A stretch of DNA of 64,000 bases from Shewanella profunda (GCF_023283765.1 NZ_JAKILG010000011.1:1-64000); one strand, 5' to 3'. Shown: positions 8,746 to 17,781, counted from the first letter of the stretch. The notes: generated by a model not told the origin, from the letters alone. A program made the numbers and translations.

Positions 8746-9190
8746 GTTAACCTGAATTCTGGATAAAAAATTAAATAAAGGGGAAACTAATTTACCCTAT
8801 AATACAGAATACATGAAGTGAGAGTGATTTTATAACTAATGCAATTTTAATCGATTGAAAAATACCTTATTCATCTGTTTTTGTTAATAATATGTATATT
8901 TCTACTCGGTGAGTTTTTCTATCTTCGTCCAAAAAATCATCCCCTACAGTTTTTACACGTTCAAGGTTTCCTTACACTGATTTTTACACATTTCGAATGT
9001 TGACATAGGTCAACATTTTGTGAAATGATGCCAGCGGGTCTGTGCCTGTAATGGCATAGGAAAGGGAAGAAAAAACTAAGAATCACAAGAGATAGACAAA
9101 CTTACAGTATTTATAGTGTTTCGCAGCTTATGCGAATGATTATGTTATTGGTAAGTTAACTTTTTATTCACTTCAAATTGGTTGGGAACT
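8746..9190. promoter_or_regulatory. Promoter region of the TonB2 operon
   Basis: This 445-base AT-rich gap lies between the IS630 end and the first gene of the operon. A candidate promoter has TTGACA (9000-9005) and AATGAT (9024-9029) with 18-base spacing. Its -35 hexamer lies inside the palindrome at 8996-9017. The leader would be about 155 bases. No Fur-box-like sequence was recognised. Confidence 0.45.
8996..9017. promoter_or_regulatory. Perfect 9+4+9 palindrome overlapping a candidate -35 box
   Basis: AATGTTGAC (8996-9004), a 4-base centre and GTCAACATT (9009-9017) form an exact inverted repeat, the form expected for a dimeric repressor. It contains the candidate -35 TTGACA. The cognate regulator is not recognised. 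Confidence 0.6.
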
Positions 9191-9973
9191 ATGTCCAAGG
9201 TAAGCAATAGAACAAAAATCGCTACTGCACTTGTCGGCGTGCTGGCATTAGCGAGCAGCAACTTAGTGGTTGCAGATCCTCTTACCGACGTGCAGAAAGC
9301 GGATAGTATGATCCATGCTGATGCAGCAGCGTCGCAAAAGAATGTTGATAAGTATTTTGATCAAGCACAAGACATGCTTTTCGAGTATGGCTCAGTGGCA
9401 GATGAGCGAGAGTCTCTGAAGTCATATAATGACTATGTAGCTAGTTTAGTCGCTGATCAGCAAAAGACAATGGACGCTGTTCAAAACGACATCAATGGTG
9501 TTGACAAGTTACGTCAGGGTGTTGTGCCGTTAATGTTCAAAATGGTGGAGTCTTTAGAACAGTTCGTCCAACTGGATTTACCATTTAACTCTGAAGTGCG
9601 TACAAATCGTGTTAATGAGTTGAAAAACCTTCTAAATACAGCCGAGGTTACCCTCGCTGAAAAATACCGTTTGATCCTCGATGCATACAGCATTGAGCGT
9701 GAATATGGTAGTGCCGTTGCTGTAAACCAAGGCAAATTGAACCTAGATGGTAAAGAAGTGTTAGTTGATTTCTTTAACTTAGGTCGCGTAGCTCTCTATG
9801 CACAGAGCTTAGATCAAAAGACTGGCTGGATATACAACCCAGAAACTAAGGGTTGGGATAAGTTAGATGACAGCTATTTGCGTGAACTGACAAAAGGTAT
9901 CCGCATTGCCCGTAAACAAGGCGCTCTAGATCTATTCGCGTTACCAATTCCTGCTGCGGAGACTGCACAATAA
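9191..9973 (+). CDS. DUF3450-family periplasmic protein of the TonB2 operon
   Basis: The product is about 260 residues, with a signal peptide (ALVGVLALASS...VVA-D) and a long helical, coiled-coil-prone mature part rich in Asp, Gln and Lys (residues about 30-170), ending in a compact domain with GWIYNPETKGWDKL. DUF3450 proteins are encoded first in TonB2/TtpC-type operons of Vibrio and Shewanella and are presumed periplasmic partners of the extended ExbB-like TtpC; no biochemical role is established that I know of. I prefer ATG 9191 over the upstream in-frame TTG at 9182, as the signal peptide fits it. The stop overlaps the next ATG (TAATG), so translation is coupled. Confidence 0.85.
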   Translation: MSKVSNRTKIATALVGVLALASSNLVVADPLTDVQKADSMIHADAAASQKNVDKYFDQAQDMLFEYGSVADERESLKSYNDYVASLVADQQKTMDAVQNDINGVDKLRQGVVPLMFKMVESLEQFVQLDLPFNSEVRTNRVNELKNLLNTAEVTLAEKYRLILDAYSIEREYGSAVAVNQGKLNLDGKEVLVDFFNLGRVALYAQSLDQKTGWIYNPETKGWDKLDDSYLRELTKGIRIARKQGALDLFALPIPAAETAQ

Positions 9974-11328
9974 TGAAGAAGTTAATTACTACAGCTGTGT
10001 TGGCTGCAAGTTTCTCTTTAACTGCTGGTATGGCAAGCGCTGCTGATGCGCCTAAGTCCATTGACCAATTATTGCAACAAGTTAAAGTTGAACGCGCTGC
10101 CGAAGGTAAAGTCAACAGCAAACGCGAGCAAGAATTCCAAGCCGAGCGTGGCGATAAAGCGGCTATGTTGAAGCGTGAAAAAGATGCTTTAGCTGCTGAA
10201 AAGCAACGTGGTAAAGATTTAAATCAAGCGTTCTTAGATAACGAGCGCAAAATTGCTCAATTAGAGGAAGATCTAAAAACAGCTCAAGGTGACTTGGGTG
10301 AAATGTTTGGTGTGGTTAAAGGTGAAGCCGGTGATTTTGCTGGCAAACTGGCAAGTTCGAACATCAGTGCTCAGTTCCCAAATCGCGATAAATTTATCGC
10401 TGATTTAGGTTCTCGCAAGCAATTACCAAAAATCGAAGAACTTGAGCAATTCTGGCAAGAGCAGCTATTCGAAATGGCACAGTCTGGCAAAGTTGTTAAG
10501 TTTGAAGGTTCTGTTACCGGTATCGACGGAAGCGTTAAAACGACCACTATTCACCGTGTTGGTGCGTATAACTTAACTGCCGATGGTAAGTACGTTGTAT
10601 ATAACCATGATTTAGGTCTAATTCAGCAGTTATCTCAACAGCCTGAAGGGTATCAAGTTAGCGCTGTTGCTAAGTGGGAAGAAACAACTTCTGGTACAGC
10701 ACCTTTCTACATTGACCCTGCCCGTGGCGTGTTGTTAAACATCTTCACTAACAAAGCTAGCATGGAAGATCGTATCGAGTCTGGTGGTACAATTGGTTAT
10801 ATCATCATGATATTACTTGCGTTAGGTATGTTGATTTCTATCGAACGTTTAGTGACTATGACTATTATTGGTGCTCGTGTTAATAGCCAACGTAAGAACG
10901 TTAATAACCCAGGCAATAATGCTTTAGGTCGTATTCTGAAAGTTTATCAAGAAAACAAAGATGTTGATGTTGAGACATTAGAGTTAAAACTCGATGAAGC
11001 AATTCTGAAAGAAACTCCGGCATTAGAAGCGCGTATTTCAATTATTAAAGTACTGGCTGCTATTGCACCTATGATGGGTTTGTTAGGTACAGTAACTGGT
11101 ATGATTGCAACCTTCCAAAGTATCCAACTGTTCGGTACCGGCGATCCTAAGCTGATGGCTGGCGGTATTTCAATGGCATTGGTAACAACGGTACAAGGTC
11201 TAGTTGCTGCTCTGCCGTTAATGTTGATGCATGCAATTGTTGTTGCACGTAGCAAGTCAATTGTGCAGATTTTGGAAGAGCAAAGTGCTGGTATCATCGC
11301 GGCACATGCTGAGAAGAGGGCTGACTAA
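9973..11328 (+). CDS. ttpC: TtpC-type ExbB-like proton-channel protein with long periplasmic domain
   Basis: The protein has 451 residues. A signal peptide (1-23, ending MASA) is followed by a coiled-coil periplasmic region (about 30-120, charged heptad-like) and a globular part. The C-terminal MotA/TolQ/ExbB domain starts near residue 265 with a membrane span (GGTIGYIIMILLALGMLISI), then the conserved APMMGLLGTVTGMI block and a final span. This is the layout of TtpC, the extra inner-membrane protein needed by the Vibrio TonB2 system. It would work with the following ExbB, ExbD and TonB to pass proton-motive energy to outer-membrane receptors. The start overlaps the previous stop, and its own stop (TAATG) overlaps the exbB start. 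Confidence 0.88.
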   Translation: MKKLITTAVLAASFSLTAGMASAADAPKSIDQLLQQVKVERAAEGKVNSKREQEFQAERGDKAAMLKREKDALAAEKQRGKDLNQAFLDNERKIAQLEEDLKTAQGDLGEMFGVVKGEAGDFAGKLASSNISAQFPNRDKFIADLGSRKQLPKIEELEQFWQEQLFEMAQSGKVVKFEGSVTGIDGSVKTTTIHRVGAYNLTADGKYVVYNHDLGLIQQLSQQPEGYQVSAVAKWEETTSGTAPFYIDPARGVLLNIFTNKASMEDRIESGGTIGYIIMILLALGMLISIERLVTMTIIGARVNSQRKNVNNPGNNALGRILKVYQENKDVDVETLELKLDEAILKETPALEARISIIKVLAAIAPMMGLLGTVTGMIATFQSIQLFGTGDPKLMAGGISMALVTTVQGLVAALPLMLMHAIVVARSKSIVQILEEQSAGIIAAHAEKRAD

Positions 11329-11855
11329 TGATGCTATACCTGATGGACATTTGGGATTCCGTCAGGGGCTTCATGGCCTCCGGAGGCGACGTCCTCTGGC
11401 TTGTAGCGGCTGTTCTGTTCTTAATGTGGGTATTGATGCTTGAGCGTTATTGGTATCTTAATTGGATATCACCAAAGCAACATAAAGCAATCATAGCTGC
11501 GTGGGACGCCAGAGAGGAAACAACCTCTTGGTATGCACACCGTATCCGTGAAGCTTGGATGTCCCAAGCGAAGCAAGATTTGAATGCACGTATGCTGATT
11601 ATTAAAACCTTAGTGGCTATTTGTCCAATGATAGGTTTGTTAGGTACCGTAACCGGTATGATTTCAGTGTTCGATGTGATGGCAGTTCAGGGGACGAGTA
11701 ATGCTCGTTTGATGGCGGCTGGTATTTCAATGGCGACTATGCCCACAATGGCGGGAATGGTTGCAGCATTATCGGGAGTATTTTTCAGTACTCGCCTCGA
11801 TGCCAAGATGAAAATCAGTTTAGAAAAGCTAAAAGACAGCATGCCGCACCACTAG
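11328..11855 (+). CDS. exbB: ExbB, proton-channel subunit of the TonB2 system
   Basis: The protein has 175 residues with three membrane spans (about 20-40, 90-115 and 130-155) and the typical MotA/TolQ/ExbB block CPMIGLLGTVTGMI. It is the short ExbB form, beside the long TtpC form encoded just upstream; having both is the mark of TonB2-type systems. It forms the proton channel with ExbD and energises TonB in the inner membrane. ATG 11328 overlaps the ttpC stop by one base. The stop is followed by 13 bases that include the exbD ribosome binding site (AGAGAGA). Confidence 0.92.
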   Translation: MMLYLMDIWDSVRGFMASGGDVLWLVAAVLFLMWVLMLERYWYLNWISPKQHKAIIAAWDAREETTSWYAHRIREAWMSQAKQDLNARMLIIKTLVAICPMIGLLGTVTGMISVFDVMAVQGTSNARLMAAGISMATMPTMAGMVAALSGVFFSTRLDAKMKISLEKLKDSMPHH

Positions 11856-11868
11856 AGAGAGATTGAAC

Positions 11869-12273
11869 ATGGCACGTAAAAAGCATTCCAGTATAGATGA
11901 GGAAGCGCAAATTGATATGACACCGATGCTAGACATCGTGTTCATCATGCTAATCTTCTTCATTGTTACAACGTCATTCGTGAAACCTTCCGGTTTGGAC
12001 TATAACAAACCTAAAGCTTCACAAGCGACTTCAAAGCCTTCGGCTAACATCTTTATCGGCGTCAGTAAAACAGGCGTGATCATGATGGAAAACCGTCAGG
12101 TTGATATCGAACGTGTAACTGCAAACGTTGAGCGTATGCTCGCTGAAGCTCCAGAAGCTGCGGTGCTTATCCAAGCGGATAAAGATACGCAACATGGCTT
12201 AGTGGTTAAAGTACTAGACCAAGTCAAAGCGGCTGGTATAGATAAGATTTCGGTAGCTGCGGGGAACGATTAA
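11869..12273 (+). CDS. exbD: ExbD, biopolymer transport protein of the TonB2 system
   Basis: The protein has 134 residues: a short cytoplasmic N-terminus, one membrane span (IVFIMLIFFIVTTSF) and a periplasmic domain. Asp22 in DMTPMLDIVF matches the essential proton-carrying Asp of ExbD/TolR. The start is ATG 11869, 8 bases after AGAGAGA; the in-frame TTG at 11863 is less likely. It works as a dimer inside the ExbB pentamer. The tonB gene starts one base after the stop, so the genes are surely co-translated. Confidence 0.93.
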   Translation: MARKKHSSIDEEAQIDMTPMLDIVFIMLIFFIVTTSFVKPSGLDYNKPKASQATSKPSANIFIGVSKTGVIMMENRQVDIERVTANVERMLAEAPEAAVLIQADKDTQHGLVVKVLDQVKAAGIDKISVAAGND

Positions 12274-12274
12274 T

Positions 12275-12895
12275 ATGCTAAGAGCACTAGTATCAATCAT
12301 TATTGGTGCTGCTGTGACTTTTGGTCTGTTCGCTTTTATGGCGTTCTTGGTCGGTGGTGGAGCGCAGCGCGCTGAAACATCGGCTGAGACCCCTGTAATT
12401 GAAATCACGATGGATAGACAGGATTCAAAAGCACAGAATAAGCCACGAGTGGTGCCTAAACCGCCACCACCACCAGAGCAGCCACAGAAGCCTGATACTA
12501 CACCTCCGGATACTTCTTCCAACATTGATACATCAATGTCGTTCAATATGGGAGGAGTACAAGCAGGTGGTCCAAGTACTGGTTTTAAATTGGGCAATAT
12601 GATGACTCGTGATGGCGATGCAACACCTATCGTCCGTATCGAGCCACAATATCCAATTGCTGCGGCGCGTGATGGTAAAGAAGGTTGGGTACAACTTCGT
12701 TTTACCATTAATGAACTCGGTGGTATCGACGACGTTGAAGTTATTCAAGCAGAGCCAAAGCGTTTATTTGATAAAGAAGCGATTCGCGCACTGAAAAAGT
12801 GGAAATACAAGCCAAAGATTGTTGATGGCAAGCCACTCAAGCAACCGGGTATGACAGTGCAACTTGACTTCACTTTAGATAAAGGAGGCAACTAA
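12275..12895 (+). CDS. tonB: TonB2-type energy transducer TonB
   Basis: The protein has 206 residues. An N-terminal membrane anchor (about 5-27) is followed by a short proline-rich linker (about 57-79, including PPPPPEQPQKP) and a C-terminal TonB domain (about 120-206; RIEPQYPIAAARDGKEGWVQ, then WKYKP). The linker is much shorter than in E. coli TonB, as is usual for TonB2 proteins, which may rely on TtpC to reach the receptor. It contacts the TonB box of receptors such as the one at 1116-3836. A strong Shine-Dalgarno for the next gene (AAAGGAGG) lies within its last codons. Confidence 0.93.
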   Translation: MLRALVSIIIGAAVTFGLFAFMAFLVGGGAQRAETSAETPVIEITMDRQDSKAQNKPRVVPKPPPPPEQPQKPDTTPPDTSSNIDTSMSFNMGGVQAGGPSTGFKLGNMMTRDGDATPIVRIEPQYPIAAARDGKEGWVQLRFTINELGGIDDVEVIQAEPKRLFDKEAIRALKKWKYKPKIVDGKPLKQPGMTVQLDFTLDKGGN

Positions 12896-12897
12896 TA

Positions 12898-14139
12898 ATG
12901 CGTAATGTTAATAAAATCGCAGCCCTATTATTGCTCTCTTTGTTTGGCGGTACAGTTTCGTCAGCAATTGCTGCTGAAAAGTGTGAAATTGATACTCGTC
13001 AATCTAAGGCAGTGGGTGAAAGTTCTGCAAAAAAGATCCAGAAATCTTTTGAAGCTTATACTAATGGTCAGCTTGATGAAGCCATTGCTATATTGCTTGA
13101 AGCGAATGCTAAGAATGATTTCGATAAGGCGTATGTTGCGCGCATGCTGGGTAACTTTTATGCCGAAAAAGGCAAAATGGATACTGCGATCAAATACCTA
13201 AAGCAAGCTGTTGAAGCTGATATTTTAGGTGGAACCGATCATGCTGCAACTATGCGTCTCTATGCCGATTTGTTGTTACAAGAGAAGAAGTTTAAGGAAG
13301 CGATTCCTTACTATTACAAGTGGATGACATTTACTTGTAAAGCTGATGCTCAAATGTATCGTCGTATTGGTATTGCGCATTCAGAACTTAAGCAGTGGGA
13401 TAAAGTAATTGAAGTGGCTGACAAAGGTCTTTCATTAGCTGAAGCTCCTGATAAAGGTCTGTATCAAATGAAACTGACTGCTTACTTCAATCAGAAGAAG
13501 TATAAGAACGCAGTAGGTGTCTTAGAAACCATGGTGCCTTTGTTTCCGGAAGATGGCAGATTGTGGGTTCAATTGGCTCAGTTTTATCTGATGATTGAAA
13601 ACTATGACAAATCGCTTGCGACTTATGATTTAGCCTACAGAAATGGTTTCTTAGATAGTGGGAGTAACATTACTCGTTTAGCACAGCTAATGGCGCAGAA
13701 AGGTGCTCCATACCAAGCGGCTAAAATTTATCAGAAACACATGAAATCTGGCATGATCGCTGAGGATGCGAAGTCATTAGAGATTTTGGCTGGATTCTAC
13801 CAAAACGCAAAAGAGTTTAAAGAGGCTGCTGAGTTCTACGGTAAGGCTGCTGCGATCAGCAATGATGGCAAGCTCTACTTAAAACAAGGTCGTTTACTGA
13901 GCTTAGATGGAAATTATGCTGCTGCGATACCTGTCCTTGAAAAGGCAATCTCGTTAGGTATTGACCATCCAGGTGAGGCAAACTTTGAATTGGCATTAGC
14001 CCATTTGAGTTTGAAGCAATATAAGTCTGCTTATAACCGTGCACAATTAGCGGCAAAAGATAAGAAGACTGAGAAGAGTGCAAACAGCTATATCTCTTAC
14101 ATTAAAGAGAAAGCTCGTATGCATAATGTTGCGCTTTAA
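12898..14139 (+). CDS. Periplasmic TPR-repeat protein of the TonB2 operon
   Basis: The protein has 413 residues. A signal peptide (1-26, ending AIAA) is followed by repeated TPR motifs along the whole length (for example AYVARMLGNFYAEKGKMDTA and PEDGRLWVQLAQFYLMIENY). TPR proteins end TonB2/TtpC operons in many Shewanella and Vibrio and are thought to scaffold periplasmic contacts; the binding partner is unknown. The ATG is two bases after the tonB stop with an excellent ribosome binding site (AAAGGAGG at 12881-12888). It is the last gene before a strong terminator, giving a six-gene operon from about 9191. Confidence 0.88.
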   Translation: MRNVNKIAALLLLSLFGGTVSSAIAAEKCEIDTRQSKAVGESSAKKIQKSFEAYTNGQLDEAIAILLEANAKNDFDKAYVARMLGNFYAEKGKMDTAIKYLKQAVEADILGGTDHAATMRLYADLLLQEKKFKEAIPYYYKWMTFTCKADAQMYRRIGIAHSELKQWDKVIEVADKGLSLAEAPDKGLYQMKLTAYFNQKKYKNAVGVLETMVPLFPEDGRLWVQLAQFYLMIENYDKSLATYDLAYRNGFLDSGSNITRLAQLMAQKGAPYQAAKIYQKHMKSGMIAEDAKSLEILAGFYQNAKEFKEAAEFYGKAAAISNDGKLYLKQGRLLSLDGNYAAAIPVLEKAISLGIDHPGEANFELALAHLSLKQYKSAYNRAQLAAKDKKTEKSANSYISYIKEKARMHNVAL

Positions 14140-14168
14140 CTTATCGTTTTGTATCTCTAATGTTTGAA

Positions 14169-14212
14169 TAAAAGCCCCTTACCCTTAGTAAGGGGCTTTT
14201 TCTTTGGGTAGC
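14169..14212 (+). terminator. Strong terminator of the TonB2 operon
   Basis: AAAAGCCCCTT and AAGGGGCTTTT pair perfectly around a short loop and are followed by TTTCTTT. The A-run on the left also allows use from the opposite strand for the convergent gene ending at 14223. Confidence 0.9.
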
Positions 14213-14222
14213 TTCGTCCTCA

Positions 14223-14732
14223 TTATTGCAATCGAATCAATGCCTGAGATTGTAGTTGCTCCCTTTCAAGTTCTTGAGATAATTTGGATACACTAGTAAA
14301 TAAAGTTTCAATTTTCTGCTCTTGTGTTGGCGAGCAAATGCATGCAGCAAGTTTGTAGTCAATTTTTAACTTGTGGTTTTTACCAAACTCTTGATTAAAT
14401 TCGCGTATATGTTGATCTATACGCTCTAAAACGACTTCAGTACCTTCTTCATCTATGTTGAATAAGCCTAAGGCAAAATGATTGTGGTCGAGCCTTGCAA
14501 TCATATCAGTTGCTCTCAGCAAGGCTTCTTGGACTTGTTTAGTGAAGAATTCGAGTAAATGGGGCTGTTTGACTGTTTCATGAATGTGAGGGCATAGATA
14601 CAATAGTGCCAAACTTTGCTGTTCTCTCATATGCCGATGCCATTCTCGGTTAAACACCTCCATGAAATAGGTTTGATTGTAGACACCAGTTTCAGGATCT
14701 CGAAAACCCGAATTGTGAAATGAGTAGATCAT
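14223..14732 (-). CDS. Degenerate GGDEF-domain protein
   Basis: The product has 169 residues and is essentially a single GGDEF-like domain. FRDPETGVYNQTYFMEVFNRE matches the D-x-L-T-G-L-x-N-R start of diguanylate cyclase domains, and LALLYL matches the next strand. At the signature position the sequence is RLDHNHFALGLF, so the catalytic GG(D/E)EF motif is gone. It therefore should not make cyclic di-GMP; a GTP- or partner-binding role, or loss of function, is possible. It is transcribed toward the TonB2 operon and shares the terminator between them. It is divergent from the lipoprotein gene at 14813. Confidence 0.7.
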   Translation of the reverse strand: MIYSFHNSGFRDPETGVYNQTYFMEVFNREWHRHMREQQSLALLYLCPHIHETVKQPHLLEFFTKQVQEALLRATDMIARLDHNHFALGLFNIDEEGTEVVLERIDQHIREFNQEFGKNHKLKIDYKLAACICSPTQEQKIETLFTSVSKLSQELEREQLQSQALIRLQ

Positions 14733-14812
14733 AGATTAACTCCGTTAGCAGACCTTTAGCTAAGTATAGAAACTGTTTGGCTATTACAGACCCAAAAGGA
14801 AGAATATAAAAA

Positions 14813-16642
14813 ATGAAATTGAGTTTATTGGCTGGAACGCTTGCGTTAATGTTTACGCTACAAGGCTGCTCAAAACCTGAGGCTACCTTGTCCCAACAAA
14901 CCAGCTCATCTAATGCGACTGCCGAGCAGGGCGATGTGCAAACGGCCAAACAAGATTATTTGGCGCTTGTGGATACCTATTTTAATGATTATCTAAAACT
15001 CGAACCTATTTATGCGACTTTTGTTGGTGTAAACGACTATAACGCAGAGTTTGGCGGTGATTTAAGCGAAGAGTATCTCAAGGCTCGCCATGAACTAAAT
15101 ACTCGATATTTAGCAAAAGTTAAGGCGATTGATATTCAGCTATTACCCGTGGATCTTCAACTCAGTTATGCATTGTTTGTGTATGACCGTGAGATGGCAC
15201 TGGTAGGTGAAACTTTTCCGTCTCGCTTTATGCCAATAAGCCAGTTCTATAGTACTGTTATTACTATGGTTCAGCTTGGTAGTGGCGAAAGTGCTCAACC
15301 TTTTAATACGGTTCAAGATTACCGTAATTGGGAGCAGAGAGTGGATGGTTTCATTAAGTGGATCCAACTTGCTCAAAACCGTATGAATGAAGGGATCGAA
15401 AGTAAGGTTGTGTTGCCGCGAGTGTTGGTTGAACGCATTATTCCGCAGCTAGATACTATGCTCACCACGGATGTCACTCAAAGTATTTTCTACTCGCCAA
15501 TTCAGCATTTTCCTGAGAGTTTTTCTGAGCAGGATAAAATAACCTTAACCAACAGTTACCAAGCTATGATAGGCGAGCGATTAGTACCTGCGTTGACTGG
15601 GCTACGGGATTACTTTAAGCAAACCTATTTACCTAAATCACGAGCAACAGATGGTTGGTCAGGTTTGCCTAATGGAAAGGCTTGGTATCAGCAACTAGCC
15701 AACTCTCACACAACGACCACAATGCCAGTGGATGAAATCCATCAGATTGGGTTAAGTGAAGTTGCCCGAATTTTATCTGAAATGGATAAAGTGCGTGAAC
15801 AAGTCGGGTTTAAAGGGGATTTATCCACTTTCTTTGCGTCGTTATCCTCTGAACCACAATACTTTTATACAGATCCTCAAGGTTTGATTGATGGTTATAT
15901 GGTGCTCAAAGAGAAAATTAACCAAGTATTACCTCAGTATTTTAATGTAATGCCCAAGGCCGATTATGTTGTTAAGCCGGTTGAAAGTTTTAGAGAGCAA
16001 TCTGCTGCTGGGGCTTCTTACGAATCACCTGCTGTTGATGGTAGCCGCCCAGGGGTGTTTTATATCAATACCTATAACCTAAAGGCACAACCTAAATGGG
16101 GTATGACGACCCTTTCTTTACATGAAGCGGCTCCAGGTCATCATTTTCAAATCGCCATTAAACAAGAATTGACAGGCGTGCCCGAGTTCCAGCGTTTCAG
16201 TGGTTATACTGCTTTTGAAGAGGGATGGGCACTTTATGCTGAATATCTTGGTATTGAAATGGGTCTTTTTAATGATCCTTACCAGTACTTTGGCAAGTTA
16301 TCCGATGAGATGCTGCGGGCGATGCGTTTAGTCGTTGATACAGGTTTGCACGCTAAGGGCTGGAGCCGTGAGCAGGCTATCCAATATATGAAGGACAATT
16401 CGCCTATGGCAGAGTCCGATATTGTTGCCGAAGTTGAGCGTTATATGGCGATCCCAGGTCAAGCCTTGTCTTATAAAGTCGGTCAGTTAAAAATTCTGGA
16501 GCTACGCGCTCGTGCAGAAAAAGCCTTGGGTAAGAAGTTCGATTTAAAAGCGTTCCATGATCAGATCCTGACTTCTGGTTCATTGCCTATGGCCGTTATG
16601 GAGCAAAAGATTGATCGTTGGATTGCAGATACTCAAGCATAA
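14813..16642 (+). CDS. DUF885-family lipoprotein, putative zinc peptidase
   Basis: The protein has 609 residues. The N-terminus (MKLSLLAGTLALMFTLQGC) is a lipoprotein signal with lipobox LQGC, so Cys19 would be lipidated and the protein anchored to a membrane facing the periplasm. The DUF885 core includes the zinc-binding H-E-A-x-P-G-H motif at about residues 437-443 (LHEAAPGHHFQ) and a FEEGWALYAEYLG segment that should give the third ligand. Family members look like metallocarboxypeptidases, but few have been tested. It is a single gene with its own AAGGAAG-like ribosome binding site. Confidence 0.85.
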   Translation: MKLSLLAGTLALMFTLQGCSKPEATLSQQTSSSNATAEQGDVQTAKQDYLALVDTYFNDYLKLEPIYATFVGVNDYNAEFGGDLSEEYLKARHELNTRYLAKVKAIDIQLLPVDLQLSYALFVYDREMALVGETFPSRFMPISQFYSTVITMVQLGSGESAQPFNTVQDYRNWEQRVDGFIKWIQLAQNRMNEGIESKVVLPRVLVERIIPQLDTMLTTDVTQSIFYSPIQHFPESFSEQDKITLTNSYQAMIGERLVPALTGLRDYFKQTYLPKSRATDGWSGLPNGKAWYQQLANSHTTTTMPVDEIHQIGLSEVARILSEMDKVREQVGFKGDLSTFFASLSSEPQYFYTDPQGLIDGYMVLKEKINQVLPQYFNVMPKADYVVKPVESFREQSAAGASYESPAVDGSRPGVFYINTYNLKAQPKWGMTTLSLHEAAPGHHFQIAIKQELTGVPEFQRFSGYTAFEEGWALYAEYLGIEMGLFNDPYQYFGKLSDEMLRAMRLVVDTGLHAKGWSREQAIQYMKDNSPMAESDIVAEVERYMAIPGQALSYKVGQLKILELRARAEKALGKKFDLKAFHDQILTSGSLPMAVMEQKIDRWIADTQA

Positions 16643-16821
16643 GCGGCTCATATCGACGCCATTTATGTCTAGAACGAAATTAATGGCGGTATATATAGAT
16701 CTTTTTAATTAAACAGAATGTTTTTATACTGAACATTCAAAATCTGTTCTAAGCGGGTAAAAGAACGGGAACTACATGATATTTTGGGCAAATGTCTCAG
16801 GATATTTAAAGGAGTTTTACT

Positions 16822-17100
16822 ATGGTTCAGGCAACAGCAAGACATTTGTTAGTCAGTAGTGAAGAACAGTGCCAAGCACTAAAACAGCAGATCATAGACG
16901 GTGCGGATTTTGCGCAAATCGCTCGTGCGCATTCATCTTGCCCATCGGGAGCGCAAGGTGGTGAATTAGGTTCATTCGGACCGGGTATGATGGTTAGAGA
17001 GTTTGATGAAGTGGTATTTAGCGCGCCCTTGAATGAAGTACAAGGCCCCGTAAAAACCCAATTTGGTTATCATTTACTTGAAGTGACAAGTCGTGCCTAA
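16822..17100 (+). CDS. ppiC: Parvulin-type peptidyl-prolyl cis-trans isomerase PpiC
   Basis: The 92-residue protein is just one parvulin (rotamase) domain: TARHLLVSSEEQC at the start, DFAQIARAHSSCPSGAQGGE with the typical S-x-C/D-P-S-G-x-x-G-G-x-L-G loop, FDEVVFSAPLNEV and FGYHLLEV at the end. No signal peptide is present, so it is cytoplasmic like E. coli PpiC (also about 93 residues). It speeds proline isomerisation in folding proteins. AAAGGAG is well placed before ATG 16822. Confidence 0.95.
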   Translation: MVQATARHLLVSSEEQCQALKQQIIDGADFAQIARAHSSCPSGAQGGELGSFGPGMMVREFDEVVFSAPLNEVQGPVKTQFGYHLLEVTSRA

Positions 17101-17166
17101 GGGTTATGATTTAATTAAACGGTAGCTTATGCTGCCGTTTTTGTTTCTGGTAAATAGGGAGTCACT

Positions 17167-17703
17167 ATGTTAGCGCTATACACAGATAGATTGAAACTCA
17201 GGTGCTTGAAAGAGAGTGATTGGGAACATTTTTATGCGCTGCACAGTGATCCTGAAATTAATCTTTATGTTCGTACCCCTGAACCCGAAGATGTGATCCG
17301 TAAAAAATTTATGCAGCGTGCTGACACATGGTTTTATGGTTCAGGAGAGTGGCTCACCCTTGTGATTGAAACCGTTGATACAGGCCTGTTTATTGGTTTA
17401 AATGGACTTTATTGCCAGAGTATAGAAGAACAACGTGCTGAAGTAGGTTACTTGCTCACAAAGGAAAGCCATGGACAAGGTTATGCGACAGAAAGTTTAA
17501 AAGCCGTGATCGATTGGGCCTGTTTGAGCTTTAATGTACATAAATTTATTGCTCATTGTGCCAAGGACAACAAAGCATCAGCGCGAGTGCTTGAAAAATG
17601 TGGTTTTCAACTCGAGGGCCTATTAAGGCAGCAATTTAAAATTGGCGAGCACTGGGTTGATGATTGTGCTTATGGCTTACTTGCCGAAGAAAGGCAAAGA
17701 TAA
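17167..17703 (+). CDS. GNAT-family N-acetyltransferase (RimJ/RimL-like)
   Basis: The protein has 178 residues with the GNAT fold order of the RimJ/RimL group: TDRLKLRCLKESDWEHFYAL at the N-terminus, the EVGYLLTKESHGQGYATE acetyl-CoA loop (Q/R-x-x-G-x-G/A form), KASARVLEKCGFQLEG and a YGLL end. It transfers an acetyl group to an amine of a protein or small molecule; the substrate is not predictable. A GGGAG sequence precedes ATG 17167. It is a monocistronic-looking gene. Confidence 0.88.
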   Translation: MLALYTDRLKLRCLKESDWEHFYALHSDPEINLYVRTPEPEDVIRKKFMQRADTWFYGSGEWLTLVIETVDTGLFIGLNGLYCQSIEEQRAEVGYLLTKESHGQGYATESLKAVIDWACLSFNVHKFIAHCAKDNKASARVLEKCGFQLEGLLRQQFKIGEHWVDDCAYGLLAEERQR

Positions 17704-17781
17704 ACTCGATTATCTTCAATGTACTTCATGCTGTGTTAGTGATGATTAACTTAGCACACTAGGACTGTAAATAGCCGCAAT

